A stretch of DNA of 64,000 bases, from assembly GCA_037013685.1 (NCBI GenBank), contig CM072898.1:1736001-1800000 (forward strand), read 5' to 3'. The position numbers and the translations under genes were made by a program. This document shows positions 13,329 to 25,300 of the stretch, in pieces; positions within the stretch are counted from its first letter, which is position 1, and every line of letters begins with the position of its first letter. The notes beneath the pieces are model-generated. The model searched no databases and had not been told where the DNA came from. It worked only from the letters and a program-made list of their open reading frames with translations. Origin of the DNA: Acridotheres tristis (lineage: Eukaryota > Chordata > Aves > Passeriformes > Sturnidae).

Positions 13329-13396
13329 GGAGAAGACTACGAGGAAAAGCATTCTACAATGTCAATGGCAAGGTGTACTGTGAAGAAGACTTCCTA
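13329..13396 (+). CDS. WTIP: WTIP exon encoding the end of LIM1
   Basis: The acceptor is TTTAACAG ending at 13328 and the donor is GTAAGT from 13397. The exon starts with the last two bases of a glycine codon, then 22 codons beginning RRLRGKAFY and ending CEEDFL. C17 and D20 are the last zinc ligands of LIM1. The LIM1 N-terminal half (first C-x2-C, the H and the next cysteines) must come from the preceding exon. No such sequence was seen between 1 and 13328. The exon ends in phase 0, matching the next exon. A second GT four bases downstream makes a tandem GTAAGTAAG donor. Confidence 0.93.
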
Positions 13397-16300
13397 GTAA
13401 GTAAGATTTTAGGCACTTTTTTTTGCTTATTTCTAAAGCAAATCATTCTTTTTTGTTGGCTTGTTTGCTTTAAGAGACAGTTTGATGATGTGGGGCCTCC
13501 TGCCAGTGGTGAAATTGGGAAGCATCTACCACTGACTCCTTGGTTTGAAGTGGTGGCTGTAAAACCAAGCACATAACTGTCCGTAAGCCATCACAAAGTG
13601 TAAATTACGAGAATAAACACTGGAGCTGCTCAAGCTTGGGACTTGAATTGCAGCCACAGAGACTCAGCTGCCAAGGCTGAGCTCGAAGTCAAACATCTGG
13701 GGAATACCAATCCTAACAGGAGGGAGACGTTTGTGCCGGGAGCACGGCAGGGCTCAGCACAAAGTTGCTTTGTTGAGGCACAGTTTAATCACTGCTCTGC
13801 TCACGGGGCTCTGGGGCTGACTTGCAGATTAGCAGGGAACTCTTGGCCATGAAGGGGCAACTCAGGTTCTCTCCCTGCTCACAGAGCTTTTGGAAATGCT
13901 TTGCTTTAATAGAGACTGAGTCAGGAAAAGAAAAATGAATGTTGCTGAGCTGTGTTGTTCCAAAAATAAAATACTCGTGCAATTAAGGGTGAGGGTTGTG
14001 CAGTGCACCACAAATGATTCAATAAGTGCAGGCCATTTAGAGTTAAGATGAAGAGGATGGCATGGCTGGGAATTGCAATTAGAGAGCAATGATATATTTT
14101 AGCTGAGAGGAAGATGAATTGGACAATCAGTATGTTAAATTTATGCCACCTTATTTCTTGAAATACCATTAATTTATAAGCTTGAGTCTTCCAGAACGAC
14201 TTTCCATTTCTAATGAATATATAATCATGCTTCTTGCAAAGGAATTATTCAAAGTATATCCCACAACAAAATTGTTACTGGAAATTCAAAGTGCACAAAT
14301 GCATTTCTCATCAATGCAATCCATAAAAATAATGGAAATTCCTAAAATATAAGCTATATTTGCCTCCATGTGTTACACCTTTACTGTGAGCTGGAACCTG
14401 TTGGAAAGGAAGCCAAAATGTGTTTTGTGCAGAAAATAAGTATCTTGTTATAATTAAATGTTGTTACAGTTTTGCTTACATTCTGGAGAGAAAATTCTTT
14501 TCTCTTCCTTGCTTTTTTCAGCTCTTTCTTTACTGTGTTTCTGCAGAAGCACAGGGAGGGAGAGAGGAGATGGAGTGTGAGAGGGAGGGGCTCAAACCTT
14601 TGAGATTTTTTCATTTGAACTGTGTTGGAATGTACTTTCCCCATGATCAAAACCTTTCATCCAGACTTAATGACATGATTGTTGTTATTAGCTTGTAATT
14701 TCAGCCTAAACACAAGAATTTTAAATCTAAAAATCTTAATCTTTTGGAGAACATTCAGTTTTCATGGTGTGTGGGGGGAGAACTCTTTAGCTCAGGCATG
14801 GTCTGTAGTGGAAGATAGGAAGATACTTGCAGAGATTTTCCCAGAGAAACTGAGATTAAGGAGCTGATAGGAATAAACCTTCTGCAAGTTAGGGAACCGT
14901 TGGGACATTTAAGGCACAGATTTAAAAGCCCAAACTTTCCACAGGTGTGTTTTAGCAGATTGACAGTAGCAGAGGGATGGGGGAGAAGCAGACAAAGGAA
15001 CGCTGTCAGCAAAGAAACCAAATTCTGACATTGTCCCTGCTTGTGGTAATCTCACTGCTTCTCAGGAAGTAATTGCATCTTCTCTCAGCTCCCCTGAGCA
15101 AATGTCCTAGCAAGAATCCTAGGAATTGTATGGTATCACAATGAAATCAAACAACCTTGCCTATTTTAGGGTTTTGTGAACAAGGATAGCACAAAAGAAA
15201 AAGGCTGCAAAATAGCCATTATTATTTTAACTACTTCATCTTCCCAGGTCTTCCTCTTGAACACGGGGAAACCTCCATCCTTTCCAAGAAGAGGCATTTT
15301 CAGTCCAAAGCAGAAAATGAAATGCATTTTCTGTAGAAATGAGAATTTCAGTCTCTACCATGACTGCAGTTCTTTAGTACAGCTCCATTAGTGTGCAGCA
15401 GGATTCCCTGCTGACACCATGGCAGTGGAATGTTAGGGAAGTTAAGGCAGGGAGATAAGAAAAAGATCATTTTAAATTGGGGATGTAAACAGATACAGTC
15501 TAACTGCATTATAATTGTATTGCTGCTAAGAAAATGCTGCCTGCTGTGGGTGCCCTTCCTGTTTCTTGGCTTTTGTTTGTGTGAGAATTGATCAGGAGAA
15601 TTAGATGCTCCTGTTGGTCAGGGAGTGGGGTCCCAGCTCTGTGGATTGGCAGCCCCACAGCCCGTGACCAGGTTATTTCAAACAGAGCAAGGATTGGAAA
15701 GCAGAGCAGCTGCAGAAGATGCGGCAGGAGGAGCAGTGCTGTCCCTTTGTGCACTGGTGACACCCAGGTGACAACGGGCTGGGTGTGCCTGGCTGGGTGT
15801 GCTCCAGCCTCGCCATCCTTCCACGGATTCCCAGACGGAGGGGTCGATGTTCCCTGGCTCACAGTGCCACCGAATGAGCCCCTCATGTCCCTGCAGCAGG
15901 AGCATCCCGAGGGGAATGTTGTCCCGTCACTGGGGGACAGAGGTGGTGGCACCTGGAGCAGAGCCTGCCCATTCCCAGGGAGCGCTGCCGTTCCTGCAGA
16001 GCCCTGTCCACCCCCCTGCTGCCTCTGTTCATCCCGTTCGTTTGCTGCAGGTCCTTCCTCCCTGTCATTCCCACAGTCACACTGGGTGTTGGAGCCCAAA
16101 AACCTGGGTTTTTTTAAGCTTTCTGTGCTTTCTAGCACTAACCCCCCCAAAGAATACTGCTTTTGACCTAATGCCTTAAAAAAGGCTTCCAAATTTAAGT
16201 AATTTAAGTTAAAATCACAAGAATGTAGTTAAATAAAAGTGTGTGCTTTCACATGGTGAAAGGTTTTAAATTTAAGGTTTTTATAACATAGTAATAAGTA

Positions 16301-19300
16301 TAAAACAAAATAAAAAATTTTAAGTAGTATCTCTTTCAGTACTCATCTTCCTCCTTTGTAGTTTCAAGTAGTAGTTTCTGGTTAAACAGTTAGTACCACA
16401 CTAAAAGACATAAAAATTTAGTTATTAAATTAAAAGTATAAATAATATAAGTGTTACTTCTCTATTAAACTGTTTAGCTTTAGAAGACTTTTCAGTTAGC
16501 TAAATCTCTCTCCATTTTACTCGCTTCTAGCTGGTGGCTAGAAGTGTTGCTAAACATTCTATACTTTTAATAAAATTTGATAAACAACCAATCCCAAACA
16601 CAAAAAAAATCAGTTTCCTTTGTATATTTTTTAATCCTAGCTCAAAGTAAAACAAAAAAAAACTCCAAACAAACCATTAATTAAGTAGTACAAAACACCC
16701 ACCCGTTACAACTGGGTATGTCCTGCAGGCCAGTCCAGGCAGGACACAGCGATTTTGGGGCTGCAGTGAGTAGCACCTGAACAATGATGGGCAGAAAAGC
16801 TGAAATGGCTCTTGATGGGATTGAATGCAGAAAATTGTAGTGAAGACTGGATATTACTTATGAGCTTCTTCCTACTGTATCTGCTAGAAATATTGAACAT
16901 CCTATAGATGTCAGTATTTTATTTCTCCTGCAATACTGCATTTTGCTGTGCCAGACCAGCTGCAGCTGGAGCAGTCTCAGAGCTGCAGTCAGTGGCTCAG
17001 ATGGGATACCTGGGTCTTTAACTACCACTCACTGAGGACAAATCAGCTCTTCCACTCAATCAGAGGCGCTGTGTGGAATTCACTGCAGTGTCACGTGTGG
17101 TCCCTGAAGCCAAGACCTTGAGAAAACCCATTTTCCAATCCTTTCAGATGTTTAGCCCTCCTTGGCTAAAGTGTCCCCCTCGAGGTCCAGCCAGTGCCAG
17201 GCCCAGCTGCTCCAGAAATCTCTTCCTTTTGCACTCTGGCCACGAGCTCCTGGGCAGGTGACGTTTGAGCAGAGCACAACTGGCACACTGAGCCCCTGAG
17301 AGCTTTGGCTTCTAAAAAATCAGTTGGTCAAAGTGTGGCGTGAGGAGCTGCTGGCATCAAACTCCCCAAATCTGCCCCTTGCTTGGAAAAGCATTTTTGA
17401 TTTGTGGCCACAGGTGATGAGTGAGCTGTGCTGGTGCTGCTGGTGAGCTCTGGGAGGCTGCCCCAGCACACCCTGCACACAGGGTACATCCTTCTGGCAA
17501 ATCACTTCCCACGTGTTTGCTCCTGCTGAGGGCACAGTCTCCACACCAGGTGGCTTCTTCTGCTCTTTCTTTGCAGGGAAGAAGTGTCAGAAGTTTTTTG
17601 CCCCACTTGTGCAGTTGTAGGTGGGCAAGGTGCTGCCTTCTGTGGGGCTGGGTGGCTTGGAATCCCCTGCACCTGGAGGATGTGGAACACCTCTGCTTCC
17701 AGAGTTATTTCTGTCAGCCTCGTGCTTCCAGTCCTCATTAGCTGCACATTCTCTCAGTGCTTAAACCCTTATTGGCTAATTGAATGAAGTGAATGAATCA
17801 GATTTTAAAAAATAAATCCACGGATAATTCTACTTCTGCCTAAGACATTGCTGAGCTGTGCCACTTCCAGCAGGATACTGCATGTGTCAAAAGCAACCCC
17901 CCAAACTTTACATTGCTTTGCTTTAGCTCTAGAGAAGATCCAGTTACTCCTTTAAATGCCACCCTAAAGTAACAAGTCCAACAATACCCAAGTCTTGCCC
18001 CAGCCCTGTTAGGAGAGTTATTTCATGAAAGGAAATAAAACAAATGACAGTTTAATCCTTTCCTGAAAGCTCTTTGGACACAGATGGCTAACTAGCCATA
18101 ACAGAGACACTGTTCCTGGTGAAGTGAACAAAAAATAAATGCCTTACTGTATAATAAATAATCCCAGTCAGATGTTCGTGTTTCATTTTGTTGATAAATT
18201 GCTGCATAGTCATGGGTGAAGGAAAAATAATTTTAATTTGTCTTTCCTTTTCTACGCTTAAATATCAGGTAAAGAAATTCTTTTAAAAATACTGTTTTGC
18301 TTGGCAAGAAACACTTTAAAAATGTCACCAAAGCAGCCTGAATCTTAGATCTATTATCTATCTCTTTTCTTTTTTTCCCCTCTTTTTGATAGGCTTTTCC
18401 TTTTTCTCTTGAGGTAATGAACATTACTGAGTGGGGGTCCAGTAGAGGTTAAGAAATGAGAGAATTTCCCTCGAGGGAGGAGATGAGAGGGAAAATGAAC
18501 CTTGTGACAGATGTTAGTTACATTGCTTAATGCACTACTGGAAGATGCTCAGATGCTCTGGAAATAACCTATTACAGACACCACAGGCTGCAGTACATTG
18601 CATTAAGGTCATCCAAAACTTCCCCTTTTAAGATTTTCTCTTTCACTGTCTTAAAACTTTGCCAAATTTAATCATTTAGGCTGAACTTATTCATGCTAGG
18701 CTTTTGCCTCTGGCTAACTTTGCTGTCATTAGTTGTTGAAAGTTTCATCTAGAGCTGTTCATCCATTTCAGTCAGTAAGACTGGAGGAACTCTGCCCATA
18801 AATCCTCAAAGAGAAAGGCTCTAAAAACTTCGTTTTGCACATGACAACATAAAGAGACTCTGTGCATTGCCTAGGGTGTCCCCTCCTTGCCCTGCTCAGG
18901 AGGATGGCCAGCCCCAGAGGGCTGTGGCAGGAGGAGAGCAAGCAGCCCACAGCCCCAGCAGAGCCCCTTGCAGCCCTGCAGTCTCTCCCCAGCTTCCTTC
19001 CCCTGTCCATGCAGCCTGGTGGGGTTCTGGATCCCTGTCTCCCCTATCCAGCCACTGGTCCCCACCCAGGACACTTCTCTTTGCTGGTCACTGCAATGCA
19101 CAAGCTGGCTACAGAGGACATAGAAGGCCTTGTCTTATACCCACAACTGTCAAAGTCACAACGATTTCAGAAATGCAGAAGTATCAGGGCGTGCAAGAGC
19201 AGGAAGCAGGTGGGAAATGAGAATGCTCAGCCTTTCATGGAGAAAGGGGCAGGATATCACCTCAGGAGTGATGGGCAGCTCATCAGGGCAGGGCTTGCAC

Positions 19301-22300
19301 CTTCATCTCCTGTAGCACCAACCACAGCGAGACCCTTACCCCAGCCAGGGCCCCTGGGCATGGCTGCAATGTAAATATTAACACTAATGGGGCTTTTCTT
19401 CTCAGTTTGTGCACATGCTGTTTTCCTAGCCTGGCAGTGTGGGAAATGGCCTGTCCCACTTGCTGGGGCCCTCGGAAGATAGTTTTTATTTAGTGTAATG
19501 GAAGCTGGTGTCAGCTGGAGTCAGAGGTTTGATTTTCCATCTCAGTGACTATAAATGTTTGAAAGTCTCCCTTGGGATGGAGCCCTGGGACTGGTGCATT
19601 AGTCAGAGAGCCCCTTTCTTCTAAGTGAGACTCATAGAAAAAAACAGACTCAGTTGAAAAGGTGAATGATTGAAGTTGCAGCTTGTGTCCATTTCCTATC
19701 TAATGGGAATCCCAGAGCACATGGAGTTCTAGGTAACTGGGAGGATGTTGTGTTTAGGAAACTTGCTATTAGAAGCCATACTCCAGTCGAGAACAGACAG
19801 ACATGGGAGCTTATTGTTTAAAGAATGATGGAATCAAAGCTTAGAAAGGGATTTGCTGCAATGTTCCTGATGTACAGAAACATAAGGAAGTCTGTGAGTG
19901 TTTTCAAGGTGCTGGTTGCTCTAGGTTGGGACAGAAGGTTCCAGAGGCATCATGAATGCCAAGCATTGCTGTGCTCCCAGATGCTGTCACTGAAAACAAA
20001 GAGTTTATAGCATGTTTCCAATCAGGGCACCAGGGAATGCAGTCATGTTGCTGCTTGTGAATGTCTTGCTCCAGCCCCTCCCCTGCCAAAAAAATTTGAA
20101 TATTCTCCTTCCTTCGTTTTCCTTAAGTCTTTAGTATGCCAGTGGTCCTGGGTTTATTTTATAAATGAATTTGACAGTAATTATGATTAATTGGGTTATT
20201 CTGCATTGAAGCATTGGGTCAAACCTACAGATGGGCTTAAAATTCAAGTTTCGTACTATCTAGGGATATTGGTCAAAGATTGGCCTGCCTCTGCACTTCG
20301 GACTTGGATGTGAATCAGCATGAAGAGTGTGCAGAGCTGACAGTTTGGGTTTGCCTCTTACTGCATCCCAGAGCGCTGGATCCTGGATCAAGAAGTTGCA
20401 AGTCCATTGAAGCTGGTGGCAGAAGTCCCCTTGTCTTCAGGGGGGCATCTGGGTTTTCTCCCAGGGATTCACCCCAGAGGACAAAGTTTTAAAGCTGGGG
20501 CCCATAAACAGTGAGAGAAGCTGAGGGTGAAGCTGTGAGCACCATGTGCAAGGACACACCTGGGCAACACTGGGGCCACAGGAGGAAACCAGCTGGAGTC
20601 CCGAGACATCTCAGGTTTATAAAAGATCAATACATAGGTGGTACCTAGGCCCAGGTGATAATGCAGATAAACATAATGAGATGAGATTTCAGTGTCAGTA
20701 AGGTCTGTATTCACTATTAGGGCACTCAGCATTTCCTGAACTGGGTTGCAGATTGTTGAATGAGTCACAGGAATCACTCTGTGGGACATGGCAGAGGAGA
20801 CAAGGAAAGGCAAGGACAGGTTTTTCTGAGATGTGTTATTACTGACTACCCTGTGTAACTATCCTATGTGTTACATTTGCTGGTGGAATGTTGGAAGTGC
20901 CTGTTAGGAAGTTCAGTTGGTTTCATGCCAGATAATCACTCCCCTGTTTCCTCTTGAGATGGTGATCCAAATAGTCAGACTATCCATTTTTCTTAATATT
21001 ACATTGAAAAGTAAATTACAATAACTGAAGCACACTTAAAAGAGCTAGAGCTCTTTCTAATTATGTCTTAACTCCTGCCAAACACTTGTAAGCAGACAGC
21101 ATTAATTTTTTCTATGGGAGGATTAGAAAAAGGCCCATGTGAGAAAGTGGCATGTTTCCACTTTGCTAATAAACATTGGTATTAGCTGCTCATATGTTCT
21201 GAATTGAAATCTCTCAACAACTGTTTTGAATAAAATCCAGATAATTTTTTTCCAGGAAGATAGGTTCTTGTGTAAACAGTTTCTTTCAGTGCATGCAGCA
21301 GATGGTAACAGTGACAGTAAACAACCTGCAGCAGAGTATGGCCCTGTGCAATGTGAAGTGTTTTACAGTGGCAATCAAGTCAGTAAATGTTGGGCTCTGT
21401 AATACCATGCAGAGTTACAGCTGTTGATTCAGCCTTTTTTCTTGATCATTGTCACTGTGAAGCTCCCACAGGAGTTTGTTTAAGGAAGATCTAGGTAAGA
21501 AAATCATTAGTGGCTCCTAATTAATCACCCAGCAAGCAGCCTTGGTGAGTGCTCACCCAGGGTTTCCGTGGGTCCTGTAGGATGTAAATGGCTGGTCTCT
21601 TCTCAGGGGTATAAAATGTCTGACTGGAGAGGCAGGGTTCAGGCTCAGCTGAATTCCTGGCAGAGTTTTGTGCATGGCCAGACCACCTGGTACCTCCGTG
21701 CTGAGTGTGGAGTCCCTCCTTGCCCTGTCCTTGTCCTTCAAACATAACAAAGTGGAAAGAGAGAAGCAAGAAGGCAAACTGCTGTGTAGTGTTTCCTCAC
21801 AGAGAGCAAGACAGAGTGAAGCAACAGGATATATGAAAAGGTTTCAGCAGGATGAAGAGTAAAGTTCTGGACTATTTTCCATTAGTTAATCTGTCACCTG
21901 CCACGAGGCTCCTTTATCTTTGAGCCTGAGAAGGCCCCATTTTGTCCAGTTCATTTTAATCACTGCATTTCAATATGCGTGTAAAAAAACAACAACAAAA
22001 CCCCATCTGCATGAAACCAAATTTGATATTTGCTCCCTCTCTTAATGCGATCCCATGAATTTCTTACATTATTGTGTCCCATGTAGTAAGGGTCCCATGC
22101 AGAGAGCAAACAATACAGCAGTGAGAAGACAGATGCTCTGCTAATGGGAAACCAAGGAGCAGAGAGTCTGTGAGGGATTACAGGCAGCCTGGGGTTGGAA
22201 TACATTATTAGCATAGCACCCAATTCAGAAATTAGTTTTCAGAATTAAACGCCTGAAGCATTTTGGCAAAAACTCCTTATCATCCCGCTCAAAAGCTCTT

Positions 22301-25300
22301 AAAGCCTAAAAGAGCAGGAATCTCAAGCCTAGGCTGAGCAGCCCCGTCCGGTGACTTTGCAGTGCTGCAGCAGTGAATTGGAGATTTTACAGCTTCATAC
22401 CATTACCGGGGCAGCAGCTGCCACACCCACTGAAATGTAACCCACTGGCTCTGCTTGCACAAACCTTCAGCAGGTTTTGAACATCCTCATCAAAGAAGCA
22501 AATGGGCCTGAATGAGATTCCAGGGTCTGTTTCCAGGAGGAAGGTTTTGTTTTGTTGAGTGCATAACAGCAGGGAAGAGCAGCAGCCCCTCCTTGGGCAC
22601 GGTCAGGCATGTGAGGGAGGAGCAGTGACTTGTCTTTTCAAAGGCCTCACATTGCCTAAGGTAGAAAGTTTGGGTCCTGAAGCCTTTTTCAGGCACACTA
22701 TTTTCTGAATGTTTTTCTTTCGAAAATCGTGATGTTAAAAGTTGGACAACCAAGATTTGCTACAGGACTGAGAACAGGCAGGAGAAATTATATCTCCTTG
22801 GTGGGATTATCCTCCATGCATAATTGTTCATTATATGCTCAAAATTCATTGTTAATTTATTTTAGATATATTGCATATTAGAGAGAAGAGTTATAAATCC
22901 CAAGATTATCACAGGAGGATACTAACAGGCCTAAATATTCAGGACAGAAGGGGTCTTGTTTTCCTCTTACATTGAACAAAGACTCTTGGACAGGATCATT
23001 AGAGATTTTTTTTTTCTCCTGTTTGATAATCAAAGTATATTGGACAGCAAACAAAAGAAAAGTTCAGCCAGCCAAGTCTTCTACTTTACTTTTACTCTTC
23101 TATTCTAACATAATTAACATATTTCTCAAGGTTTACTTCGTTTCCCAGAGTCTTATTTTATGTAAGTATCATTGAGGAGCTGAATTACAAAGTCTTGATT
23201 TGTGCACATAAAATGAGATTTTATTATCCTGGTAGAGAAGACAATGACAAGGTAAATAAGGGAGAAAACAGTTGAGACCAGACTGAGAAATCAGGAAAAA
23301 TGATATGCCAGCTCTTCAACTTGCACTTTGTTTTCTTTGCATCCTGGTGTATCCAGCATTCTACTCCTGAGTGACAGAAGGGATAGTAAAGGGTAACACT
23401 TCATTTTCAGCTTTGAATTTCAGAGCTAGTCTTTCAATAACAACTTCTCTGAGTGTTTTTATACATGCTTAAGGAGTATCTGTAATGAATATTAGGGAGA
23501 GTTCAAAATTATGCTTCCCATTTGTTGTGGATACAGAGTGTCCATAAACTTCGGACTGTTTCCATCCAGACTGAGATTGGTCTGCATTTACATCACTTTA
23601 CTGCTCTGCCAACAAAATCCTTTTTTTCAAGGACCTGGCACAGAGGGAACCCTTCTAGAGTAAGGCTAGAATTGAGCCCACACTCCTTAAATCCTGAATG
23701 AAATTGTGCCTATGAATACCAGGGGAACAGGAACCAGAGCTGAGATGATGATGATGAGGGTCTTGCCTGTCATTCTGTGTCACTGCACTGCTTCACCTCA
23801 GCTTGTTTTACATGACTGGGAGTGGGGCTGGTGTGCTCAAAGGCTCTCTTCACTCCTCCTGCTCTGTCACTATTAAGAAAGGCCCCCAAGTGTGTGCAGT
23901 GGAACATCCTCTCTCTTACCTGCTCACAAGCTCTGGGTGCCTCTCCCTGCCAGCCATGCTGGGAGCCCACCCTGGGAGGCTCTTGGTGTGCTGAGAGACA
24001 ATGAAGAGGCAGTTCTGCCTTGTCTGCAGTCTGGAGCAAGTCACAACACCTCTCCCACTGCACACACAGGATCTGGGAAGGTTGTTAATAATCGACTGCT
24101 TCAAAGACAGACGTTGACAATTTTAATTAGTGTTTTAAGACTTTTAAATTCTACCTCTAAAATTCAAAGCTTAGTACAGTAGCCCTGTTTGAAAACACCA
24201 AATCAGGATCAAACAGTGCAAAGAAGCAGTTTACAGCAAGCTCCAGAAATGTTGAGAAAGTAATTTATTGCTTTTAGCAGCAGTGCCCACCGTATTGCCA
24301 TCCTGTCGAAAACAGTGCTGCTGGGCTCTCAGGCTGTTATTCTTTTCCAGTTCAAATAGATTTAAAATATAAGCAGACCTGGATCCAAAACCCTGATGTC
24401 ACTGAACCAGGCCTTCAGTCTGTCTGGGATTGACTGTGTGGCCAGGAGAGGGAAGAGTGTAGTGGTAAAGGACAGCTCCCTGAGCCCGTGAAATATTTTG
24501 TCACTGCTGTTAGACTTACTGCCATTTTGCAAAGTCTTCTTAATGGGGTAATCCAGTTCTGGATGTGTTTGACTAATAGCAATTCTCATGTTAAAAACAA
24601 ATCATGGTTTTAATTTAATAGGGCTAGTTATATAAAGAGTGATTTTGTATCAGCAAAGCCTTTCTTTCTGACAAACAGTATAATTTATGAAAATCTAGTT
24701 AGCAATAAATGCCATTAATCTGGCCACTATGCCATTCTCTTCCTGGGGAATAATGTCCCCTCTTAATCAATAGCTGGGTGAATGCTCCTTTGCATTCCTT
24801 ATCAAATGACAGCCAGATGGTACTGGTAAATTCATTCCAGCAGGATTTTAGAATTAGCTGGGTTTGTGCTGTTGTTAATCCTCTGCTGTCTGTGTCACTG
24901 GGACCTGCCCACCTGTTTCCAGTAAGCCTGCAGTTCCCAGCCCTAGGAAGCAGTCTAGCCAGAGGGTTACTCAGCCACGGGGCAGCCAAGAAACTTCCCA
25001 AACAGTGAGACCTCTTTTCTGCATCAGTAAGAAGAAAGAAAAAACAATATAAGTAGTATCTTGCAGAAATAGCCAGCTAGGACTGCCTGCCTCTGTATTT
25101 GTTCCTCTGCCCCCTGATCTCTTCTAGGGAAGTTTCAAAGTTTCTTATGACTGCATGAGCTATGTTTCTTAGGGCATAGTAAATTTTGGGCTGTGACAGC
25201 TGCTATATCATTTACTGACTTCTGGGCCCGTCAAAGTGTCTACGAGACCTTTCCCTTCATAATCACTTTGTTGCACAGCAGCAATAATTTTGTCTCCAAC

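Noticed and set aside
15509..16192. 227-codon minus-strand ORF
   Set aside because: It starts inside the solo LTR and crosses the LTR/host junction at 16086/16087, so it cannot be an ancestral gene. The rest is GC-rich intron with no recognisable domain.
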